Below are positions 15,437-21,691 of a stretch of 64,000 nt of DNA, piece by piece. Source of the DNA: Microbacterium sp. Clip185 (GTDB taxonomy: Bacteria; Actinomycetota; Actinomycetes; Actinomycetales; Microbacteriaceae). How positions within the stretch are numbered: position 1 is the first letter of the stretch; each line of letters opens with the position of its first letter. The stretch covers positions 1,364,001 through 1,428,000 of the forward strand of contig NZ_CP117996.1 in the NCBI RefSeq assembly GCF_028743715.1, in the 5' to 3' direction. The position numbers and the translations under genes were made by a program. A model generated the notes under the pieces. That model was not told the origin of the DNA. It saw only the letters and a program-made list of their open reading frames with translations, and ran no database searches.

Positions 15437-16797
15437 GCGGAACCGAGAACGAGCGCAATCGCGCGGATGCGGTCTACGCGGCGCTCCTGGAACGCCAGGG
15501 CGAGCAGTGGGTGCAGCCGCGCATCGAGCGCACCCGCCGCGTGCTCGAGCTGCTGGACGACCCGCAGCGCACGTACCGAGTCGTCCATGTGACGGGAACC
15601 AACGGGAAGACCTCCACGAGCCGGCTGATCGAGAGTCTTCTGCGCACCATGGGACTGCGCACCGGGCTGTTCACGAGCCCGCACCTCGAGCGTTTCACCG
15701 AGCGCATCATGGTCGACGGCGAGCCGATCGCGGATGCCGCCGTCGTCGAGGCATGGGAGGAGATCCTCCCGTTCGTCGAGCTGGTCGACGCGGAGCTGAT
15801 CGCCGAGGGCGGTGCCCGCCTCACCTTCTTCGAGGTGCTGACCGTGCTGGCGTTCGTGGCGTTCTCGGATGCGCCGGTCGATGTGGCCGTCATCGAGGTC
15901 GGCATGGGCGGCGAGTGGGACTCGACGAACACCGCCGACGGCGACGTCGCGGTCATCGCCCCGGTCGGGATGGACCACGCTGACCGACTCGGAGACACGA
16001 TCGAGAAGATCGCCCGCGTGAAGGCGGGGATCATCAAGCAGGACGCTGCGGTCGTCTCCGCCGCCCAGGAGCCGGAGGTCGATCGTGTGCTGCGCGAGGC
16101 CGCCGCAGCCAGAGGGGCGTCGATCGCGGTCGAAGGCACCGACTTCGCGTTGCGGTCCTACCGTCTCGCCGTCGGGGGCCAGCTGCTCGATGTGCAGGGA
16201 CTGGCCGGCGAGTACGCGGAGTTGTACCTGCCGCTCTACGGAGAGCACCAGGGCCGCAACGCCGCCCTGGCGATCGCCGCCGTCGAGTCGCTCATCGGCG
16301 CGGGTTCGCAGGCGCTCGCCCCGGATGTCGTGACCGACGGCCTCGGCCAGGCGACCTCGCCCGGGCGCCTTCAGCTCGTGGGTGCGCATCCGACGGTCGT
16401 CGTCGATGCGGCGCACAACCCGCACGGAGCCGCGGCCCTCGTGGAGGCGCTGCGCGGCTCGTTCGACTTCGACGAGTGGGGCGTCGTCCTCGGTGTCCTG
16501 GGCGACAAGGACGCGGCAGGAATCGTGGCGGTGCTCGCCCCCGTGGCCGCGCATGTGTTCGCCACCGCACCCGACTCCGATCGCGCGAACGACGCCGACA
16601 CGATCGCAGACCTCGTCGAGGAGCAGGGTCTGCGCGTGACCGTCCACACCGATCTCGCGGATGCGGCCGAGGCCGCCAGGGAGTGGGCCGCCGCATCCGA
16701 TCGACGCGCCGTGGTCATCGCCGGCTCCGTCGTGCTGGCCGGAGAGGCGCTCGCCCTCGCGGAGGCCGAAGCGTGGAAGGACGGGTGGTCGGCGTGA
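15433..16797 (+). CDS. folC: Folylpolyglutamate synthase/dihydrofolate synthase
   Basis: Mur-ligase-family ATPase that joins glutamate to dihydropteroate or adds glutamates to folates. The P-loop [11 protein letters not shown] is near residue 55, followed by the Mur-type central domain motif [12 protein letters not shown] and the C-terminal VDAAHNPHG signature. Its 454 residues fit FolC. It starts on the ATG overlapping the ileS stop and its own stop overlaps the next GTG, so ileS-folC-DUF4233-ndk read as one operon. This order recurs in actinobacteria. Confidence 0.96.
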   Translation: MSGTENERNRADAVYAALLERQGEQWVQPRIERTRRVLELLDDPQRTYRVVHVTGTNGKTSTSRLIESLLRTMGLRTGLFTSPHLERFTERIMVDGEPIADAAVVEAWEEILPFVELVDAELIAEGGARLTFFEVLTVLAFVAFSDAPVDVAVIEVGMGGEWDSTNTADGDVAVIAPVGMDHADRLGDTIEKIARVKAGIIKQDAAVVSAAQEPEVDRVLREAAAARGASIAVEGTDFALRSYRLAVGGQLLDVQGLAGEYAELYLPLYGEHQGRNAALAIAAVESLIGAGSQALAPDVVTDGLGQATSPGRLQLVGAHPTVVVDAAHNPHGAAALVEALRGSFDFDEWGVVLGVLGDKDAAGIVAVLAPVAAHVFATAPDSDRANDADTIADLVEEQGLRVTVHTDLADAAEAAREWAAASDRRAVVIAGSVVLAGEALALAEAEAWKDGWSA

Positions 16798-17201
16798 GCG
16801 ATAAGCGTCCGCCGCGGGTGCGACGTCAGCGCGGCGCGCAGGAGTCGCTCGCGCAGGTCGTGCTCGGGTTCGAGTCGATCGTCGTCTTCCTCGCGTGGCT
16901 CGTGATCTACGGGCTGAAGTCCACCCCCGACGGTGTGGAGCCCTGGTGGGCGATCGTGGTGGGGTCCGTCTTCGCGGTCGTGATGATCGCCGCCAGCGGC
17001 GTGGTGCGCTGGCGGTGGGGAATCGTGCTGGGATGGGCGCTGCAGGTGCTGCTGGCAGCCTCTGCGATCCTCGAGCCCGCCATCCTGCTCGTTGCGTTCA
17101 TTTTCGGTGGCATGTGGGCGTATGCGACGATCAAGGGAGCATCGCTGGACCGCCGCAACGCGCGTCTGGCCGCCGCATCCGCGACTGCGAACGGAGACTG
17201 A
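16794..17201 (+). CDS. DUF4233 membrane protein
   Basis: A 135-residue protein with a basic N-terminus ([13 protein letters not shown]) and four predicted membrane helices: LAQVVLGFESIVVFLAWLVI; WWAIVVGSVFAVVMIAASGV; WGIVLGWALQVLLAASAIL; and ILLVAFIFGGMWAYATI. This matches DUF4233, a family I know only as a conserved actinobacterial gene between folC and ndk; its function is not known. The GTG start overlaps the folC stop by four bases, and the frame places it inside the operon. ndk follows after six bases. Confidence 0.9.
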   Translation: MSDKRPPRVRRQRGAQESLAQVVLGFESIVVFLAWLVIYGLKSTPDGVEPWWAIVVGSVFAVVMIAASGVVRWRWGIVLGWALQVLLAASAILEPAILLVAFIFGGMWAYATIKGASLDRRNARLAAASATANGD

Positions 17202-17207
17202 CCCATC

Positions 17208-17624
17208 ATGGCCATCGAAGAAACCCTCGTCCTCGTCAAGCCGGACGGTGTGGCCCGCGGCCTCACCGGCGCCATCCTCGCCCGCATCGAGGCGAAGGGC
17301 TATGCGCTCGTCGACCTGCGCCTGGTCGAGCCCGACCGGGGACGACTCGAGCAGCACTATGCCGAGCACGAGGGCAAGCCGTTCTACGAGCCCCTCGTCG
17401 AGTTCATGATGTCGGGTCCGTCGGTGGCGATCCGTCTCGCCGGCGACCGTGTCATCGAGGGCTTCCGCTCCCTCGCGGGGACCACCGACCCGACCACAGC
17501 CGCGCCGGGCACCATCCGCGGCGACTTCGGCCGCGACTGGGGTCTGAAGGTGCAGCAGAACCTGGTGCACGGCAGCGACAGCCCCGAGTCCGCCGCCCGC
17601 GAGCTCGGGATCTGGTTCGGCTGA
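17208..17624 (+). CDS. ndk: Nucleoside diphosphate kinase
   Basis: Transfers the gamma phosphate of ATP to nucleoside diphosphates through a phosphohistidine. The catalytic His121 lies in the signature NLVHGSDS. The protein opens with ETLVLVKPDGVARGL, another family signature. Its 138 residues are normal. It is the last gene of the ileS operon, followed at once by a strong terminator. Confidence 0.98.
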   Translation: MAIEETLVLVKPDGVARGLTGAILARIEAKGYALVDLRLVEPDRGRLEQHYAEHEGKPFYEPLVEFMMSGPSVAIRLAGDRVIEGFRSLAGTTDPTTAAPGTIRGDFGRDWGLKVQQNLVHGSDSPESAARELGIWFG

Positions 17625-17635
17625 GCCTGACTCTC

Positions 17636-17677
17636 ATGACGAAGCCCGCCCCTCGGTCGAGAGGCGGGCTTCGTCAT
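17636..17677 (+). terminator. Terminator after ndk
   Basis: Perfect 15-bp inverted repeat ATGACGAAGCCCGCC / GGCGGGCTTCGTCAT (17636-17650 and 17663-17677) with a 12-base loop. It lies between ndk and the convergent lipoprotein gene (stop near 17698), so it may serve both strands. Confidence 0.88.
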
Positions 17678-17697
17678 GATCGAGTGTCAGCGTGAGC

Positions 17698-18135
17698 TCA
17701 TCCGCTCGAGGTCACCCGCTCGAGGTCTTCCGCGTTGATCGTGTCGCCGTAGCCGAGCAGATTCTGCACGCCGAGTTGCGTGAACAGCGGCGTGAGATCG
17801 ATGGAGTCGTCGTCGGGGTCGCGGACGTAGATGCGGAACTGGGTGGCGTTGATCGTGTTGTTCGCCGCAACGATCTTGAGCATCTCGCGGAGATCTTCTG
17901 CGGTGAACTCGTCCTGAGCGAGCGTCACACCCACCGCAAGATAGGTGGTCAGTCCGTCGGTGCCCTTGTCGGCCCATGCCTTCTGCACGGGGAACGAGGC
18001 CTGCTCGATCGCGGCCGGGATCTTCTTCTCGAACGACCCGTCGGTGAACGGCAGTTGTGCACAGCCCGTGATCATCGCCACCACTGCCGCCATCACGGCG
18101 CCGACCGCAGCGCGAAGAGATCGTCGTGCGGCCAT
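17698..18135 (-). CDS. Lipoprotein next to the lipase effector, candidate immunity protein
   Basis: A 145-residue protein with a lipoprotein signal peptide: basic start (MAARRSLR), hydrophobic core, and lipobox Ile-Thr-Gly-Cys at about residues 22-25. The mature domain of about 120 residues would sit on the outer face of the membrane. It has a mixed alpha/beta pattern (QASFPVQKAWADKG, AVGVTLAQDEF, QFRIYVRDPDDDSIDL) and resembles no family I can name. Its ATG lies two bases after the stop of the lipase-type gene, so the two are co-transcribed and coupled. Lipid-anchored immunity proteins are known for the S. aureus T7SS lipase toxin TslA (TilA lipoproteins) and many T6SS lipases; the same role here is inference. 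Confidence 0.85.
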   Translation of the reverse strand: MAARRSLRAAVGAVMAAVVAMITGCAQLPFTDGSFEKKIPAAIEQASFPVQKAWADKGTDGLTTYLAVGVTLAQDEFTAEDLREMLKIVAANNTINATQFRIYVRDPDDDSIDLTPLFTQLGVQNLLGYGDTINAEDLERVTSSG

Positions 18136-18137
18136 CG

Positions 18138-19721
18138 TCAGCGTCCTTCGCCCGCGGTGAAGAGCGAGTGCTCGATCACCTCACCGGTCATCAGGTCGAG
18201 ACCCGGGGGAGGGGTGCCGTAGACGGCTTGGTACTGCTGCTCCCACTTCTCGATGGAGGCGACGTAGTTGGGGTTGTTGTGCGCGTCGATGATGTTGCCG
18301 ACCGGGGGGAGGATGACCCGGTTGACGTTCATCGGCGTGGGGCTGTCGACGTCAAGGTCGAGCTTCGGCACGGCGTCGTTCTCATGCTGGAAGGCGTAAA
18401 CCGGGATGTTCGGCGGCACAGTGAACGAATCGATCGGTGAGCCGTTCGTGACCACTCCCACCGTGTTGTACGGGAAGGTGGGGTCCGACGCGAGGTTCGC
18501 CGCCATGATGCCGCCCTGGCTGAAGCCCGTGAGCACGACGTCCTCGCCGGGGGAGATGCCCGCGTCCTGCATCGCCTCGAGCACCGCCCGTTCGTAGACC
18601 GCTTTGAATGCGGGGTTGTCCATCATGAGCGCGACGTTCGAGTCACGGTCGTTGAGAGCGCCCTTGTCGCCGAGCAGCTGCCAGTCCTGCGTCGACGGCA
18701 GCGAGACGACCCAGTGCTCTGTGCCGTCCGCGGAACGGACCTTCTTGATGTCGATGACGGAGGCGCCTTCGCCGCCGATCGTGTCGGTGGTCCCGTTGAC
18801 GCGGACGAGGTCTGAGAGGGAGTTCAGATCGGTGACCTTCTGAGAGAGCTCCCACGCCTCTCGCTGCTTCTCGTCGAGCGTCGCCGGGTCGAGTTCCTCG
18901 ACGTCGGCATCCTTCTGCAGGAAGTTCTGGCCGGCACCGCCCAGGATCGAGCCGACGGCGTTCCCGCCGAGCGCACCGGCGAACATGCCCGGGGGGCCGA
19001 AGAGAGCGCTGCCCACCGTCATTCCGACCACGGTGCCGATGACACCGCCGACGACCGGCAGCATCTGGGCGACGATCTCCTTCAGCTCCGCCATCGCTTC
19101 GTCGATCAGCGGCTGCAGGCGCTGGATCAGGGAGGCGAGCGCGAAGAGCGCTTCGAGCAGATCGTTGGCGAGGCGTCCTCCGGCTTGCACGAGGTCATAG
19201 GCGGCCTCGGCGAAGTTCTTGATCCGGTCCGCGGCCTCCAGCGGATTCAGGGTGAAGGAGAACAGCTCATCGGCGAAGCGCGAGAGGCGCACCAGCAGAT
19301 CGCAGACGAACGAGCGCGTCGCATCGACGATGCGCGCCGCGAGTCGCAGCGCGCCCGCCGTGGCGGATGTCCACTCCGCCGCATCCGTCGCGATGACGGA
19401 CAGATCCTCGTACCGCTCGCGGAGCGCTCGCACGGTGCGTCCGTCGAGCTCCGCCAGGGCGTTTCGGGCACTCGTGAACTGCGGTGCGAGCTGAGCCAGG
19501 TCGCCCGCCGCGTCCTCCCACGTCGCCGCGAAGCCGGCGACTTCGGCGGAGTTGCCCAGCAGCTCATCGAAGAGCTCTCGCAGCGGCTGAACGTACTTGA
19601 GCAGCAGACCGGCGAAGCCGGGGATCTGCGCGCACGCGTCGCCGCCCGGACCGGATGCGGGCAGACCCTGCGCCCATCCTCCGCTGCGGATCTCGCTCGC
19701 GATCGCGGCGGCGCCGCTCAC
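18138..19721 (-). CDS. Helical/WXG-like N-terminus fused to an alpha/beta-hydrolase (lipase) domain
   Basis: A 527-residue protein with three parts. Residues 1-215 are long helices of the type found in T7SS substrates (LXG/WXG-like, without signal peptide). Residues 220-265 are a glycine-rich hydrophobic stretch (LPVVGGVIGTVVGMTVGSAL and following), possibly membrane-inserting. Residues 300-500 are an alpha/beta-hydrolase with nucleophile Ser401 in GFSQGG, a candidate acid at Asp449 (HENDAVP) and a candidate His481 (DAHNNPNY). It starts with GTG overlapping the EspC-like gene (GTGA). The lipoprotein gene follows after two bases. The best reading is a T7SS-exported phospholipase/lipase toxin or secreted esterase; family resemblance is solid for the hydrolase, and the toxin role is inferred. 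Confidence 0.85.
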   Translation of the reverse strand: MSGAAAIASEIRSGGWAQGLPASGPGGDACAQIPGFAGLLLKYVQPLRELFDELLGNSAEVAGFAATWEDAAGDLAQLAPQFTSARNALAELDGRTVRALRERYEDLSVIATDAAEWTSATAGALRLAARIVDATRSFVCDLLVRLSRFADELFSFTLNPLEAADRIKNFAEAAYDLVQAGGRLANDLLEALFALASLIQRLQPLIDEAMAELKEIVAQMLPVVGGVIGTVVGMTVGSALFGPPGMFAGALGGNAVGSILGGAGQNFLQKDADVEELDPATLDEKQREAWELSQKVTDLNSLSDLVRVNGTTDTIGGEGASVIDIKKVRSADGTEHWVVSLPSTQDWQLLGDKGALNDRDSNVALMMDNPAFKAVYERAVLEAMQDAGISPGEDVVLTGFSQGGIMAANLASDPTFPYNTVGVVTNGSPIDSFTVPPNIPVYAFQHENDAVPKLDLDVDSPTPMNVNRVILPPVGNIIDAHNNPNYVASIEKWEQQYQAVYGTPPPGLDLMTGEVIEHSLFTAGEGR

Positions 19722-20038
19722 GAGTCCTCTCCCTTGAACGCATCGACGGCATTCTGCTCGAGCGTCGAGAACGCCTTCAAAGCGGCCTCCGTTCCGTCGG
19801 CCATACGCTCGGTCAGCTCTCGCGCGGTGTCGAGGAGCTCGCGGGAGCGTCCGGCGAGCGCCTGCACGGCGGGCACGAGAATGCCCTGGCTCAGTAGGCC
19901 GAATGCGTCTGCGGACAGCGGAGCGTTCACCGAGCCGGAGACCGTGGAGAACGTGCTCGCGGCGGTGCGGAGCGTCTTCACCTGCGAGTTGAGCACTTCA
20001 CCGTCGAGGACGATGCGCTGGTTGGCTGCCTCTGTCAT
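19718..20038 (-). CDS. EspC-like type VII secretion target protein, 106 aa
   Basis: A small helical protein without signal peptide or membrane segment. Its pattern (VLDGEVLNSQVKTLRTAAST, then SADAFGLLSQGILVPAVQAL) matches ESX-1 EspC/DUF2580-type T7SS targets, in which an ALSVDAFG-like hairpin replaces the W-x-G turn; here it is SADAFG. It overlaps the WXG100 gene upstream (ATGA) and the lipase-type gene downstream (GTGA). It is probably an export partner for the lipase, comparable to the small Lap-type partners of LXG toxins. That role is inference. Confidence 0.8.
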   Translation of the reverse strand: MTEAANQRIVLDGEVLNSQVKTLRTAASTFSTVSGSVNAPLSADAFGLLSQGILVPAVQALAGRSRELLDTARELTERMADGTEAALKAFSTLEQNAVDAFKGEDS

Positions 20039-20334
20039 GCCGACACCCCCAGCGCACGTGCGCTCTCGAGATCGATGTTGGAGTACGCATCAGCGAGGTT
20101 GTCCAGCGCGGCGCAGATCTTGCGGACCGCTTCGGTGCGGCTCTCCAGGGAGTCCGAGAAGCGGAGACGGGCAGCGTCGAAGGCGATCTGGGCGTCTCCG
20201 GACCACTGGGAGCGGAGGGTCTTCGCGTCGTCGTCGAGCTGCTCGAGGATGGCGTCGATCGCCGTTGCGGCTGCCTGGATGTTCGTGGCCGCTGTTGCCA
20301 GGCGTGCGGGGGTCACCGTGAGCTGATCCAGCAT
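20035..20334 (-). CDS. WXG100 family protein
   Basis: 99 residues. Two helices flank Trp44-Ser45-Gly46 (W-x-G turn in SQWSGDAQIAF). The C-terminal Tyr-x-x-x-Asp (YSNID) fits the YxxxD/E secretion signal. The ATG at 20334 is preferred over upstream in-frame codons because it gives the canonical length and falls four bases after the YbaB-like gene's stop. It is likely to dimerise with the EspC-like partner or itself and to be exported by a T7SS encoded elsewhere. Confidence 0.88.
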   Translation of the reverse strand: MLDQLTVTPARLATAATNIQAAATAIDAILEQLDDDAKTLRSQWSGDAQIAFDAARLRFSDSLESRTEAVRKICAALDNLADAYSNIDLESARALGVSA

Positions 20335-20338
20335 CGCG

Positions 20339-20737
20339 TCACCGCAGATCGGTGCCGGCGCCGAACTGAGCCAGCACCTGCTCGCGCGTCTGAGCGACGA
20401 TGGGGGAGTCGGGCCCGAGCGAGTCCGCCATACGGGCCAGAGCGACCTCGGCTGCGGCGCGCTGCGCCTCGCGAACGGTGTCGGTGACCAGACGCGAGAG
20501 CGTGCGCGCATCCAGGTCGAAGGCCTCGGAGGCGATGTCCACCTGTTCGATCGCACCGCCCGCGCGGGCTGTCACCGTGACCTCGCGTCCGACCGAGTTG
20601 ATGCTCGCGCGCGCCTCACGGACATCGTCTGCCATACGTGCCGCGTCATGGGCTGCGGTGCGTGCCCGTTCGGTCTGTGCGATGACGCGCATCCGAGCCG
20701 CTTCGAGCGCGGCCAGGCTGTCTGCTTCCAGTGACAT
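20339..20737 (-). CDS. YbaB/EbfC-like DNA-binding family protein
   Basis: 132 residues. It has a long N-terminal coiled helix (LEAARMRVIAQTERARTAA) and then the YbaB beta hairpin (VTVTARAGGAIEQVDIASEA) and a C-terminal helix. Canonical YbaB is a nucleoid-associated protein. Divergent members occur beside T7SS genes in actinobacteria, where their role is unclear. It is the first gene of the five-gene minus-strand operon, with GGGAGGGAA before the ATG and a TAGGGT -10-like hexamer further up. It is not the recR-linked YbaB. Confidence 0.78.
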   Translation of the reverse strand: MSLEADSLAALEAARMRVIAQTERARTAAHDAARMADDVREARASINSVGREVTVTARAGGAIEQVDIASEAFDLDARTLSRLVTDTVREAQRAAAEVALARMADSLGPDSPIVAQTREQVLAQFGAGTDLR

Positions 20738-20808
20738 CGAGTTCCCTCCCCTGACTCGCCATCACCCTAGCGAGCGGGCGGAGAGGCCCGCGGCTGCCTG
20801 TGGAAAGG

Positions 20809-21411
20809 TCAGAAGAGCGTCGCGAGCACGTGCAACCGCGTCTCTGCCAGCACCGCGATGATCGCGAACGCGATGACGGCCATCAGCGGCACCCAGGCGG
20901 CGAGGGTGCCGGCGATCAGGCGAACTCGGTCACTGACCGGCACAGCGCCGTTGCGCAGCACGTGCAGCGTCACGGCGAAGAACGACGGGATCGTCACCGA
21001 CCAGGTGACCATGCACCACGGGCAGAGGGTGCCGAGGGCGAAGATGCTCTGCCCGATCAGCCAGCACACGAAGGCGAAGGCGAAGGCCATGCCCGCCCAG
21101 AACGCCAGCCAGAACCAGCGGTTGAAGCGCGCGCCCGCGAGGATTGCTGCGCCCACCACGATCGGAGCGACCCAGCCCGCCAACCCCAGGATCGGGTTGG
21201 GGAATCCGAACACGCTTCCCTGCCACGACTGGAGGTTGGCGGTGCATTGCACGAGGACGCTGAAGTCGCAGGACGCCGTGGCGTTCGGGTCGGCGAGGAG
21301 GTGGAAACGCTCTGTCGTGAGGGAGAACGCTGCGATCCAACCGACGACTCCGGCGACGATGAGCCAGACGGCCAGAGCGATCGGGCGTGCGGGAGCCTGG
21401 GAGTCGGACAT
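20809..21411 (-). CDS. Vitamin K epoxide reductase (VKOR) family membrane protein
   Basis: Quinone-linked integral membrane oxidoreductase that reoxidises DsbA-like thiol oxidases to support disulfide formation outside the membrane. In 200 residues there are five hydrophobic helices and the CxxC active site Cys130-Pro-Trp-Cys133, plus the loop pair Cys48 and Cys56. The start is placed at ATG 21411 (MSDSQAPARP); the frame stays open upstream with unrelated residues. No DsbA-like thioredoxin partner is adjacent in the window. Confidence 0.93.
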   Translation of the reverse strand: MSDSQAPARPIALAVWLIVAGVVGWIAAFSLTTERFHLLADPNATASCDFSVLVQCTANLQSWQGSVFGFPNPILGLAGWVAPIVVGAAILAGARFNRWFWLAFWAGMAFAFAFVCWLIGQSIFALGTLCPWCMVTWSVTIPSFFAVTLHVLRNGAVPVSDRVRLIAGTLAAWVPLMAVIAFAIIAVLAETRLHVLATLF

Positions 21412-21501
21412 GTTCGGATTATGACACCGCCTTCTCATGCGCGCGCTGAGGACCGCGACGGGGCCGTGGCCTCGCCTGACACGAATCGGCGCCGGAAGTG
21501 C

Positions 21502-21507
21502 GATAAT
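21502..21507 (+). promoter_or_regulatory. Candidate -10 of rne
   Basis: GATAAT at 21502-21507, with CTGACA at 21476-21481 as a loose -35 (20-base spacer). If used, the rne transcript would have a leader of about 180 bases. Confidence 0.45.
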
Positions 21508-21691
21508 GGCTCTTGATGTCCTGCGCGGCCGCGCTGTGCGGGTCATCGACGCAGACTTCGGGCAATGACCGCCCGCGCAGCCCGTGCCGTGTGCCGGCTG
21601 CAGACCGAATGAGCCGACGGCACCGCTGGTGCGGCGCCGCACGAGATTTTGCCGGGCGACGCGCGGTGTCGCCCCGGTGAGGAGTACGCCG

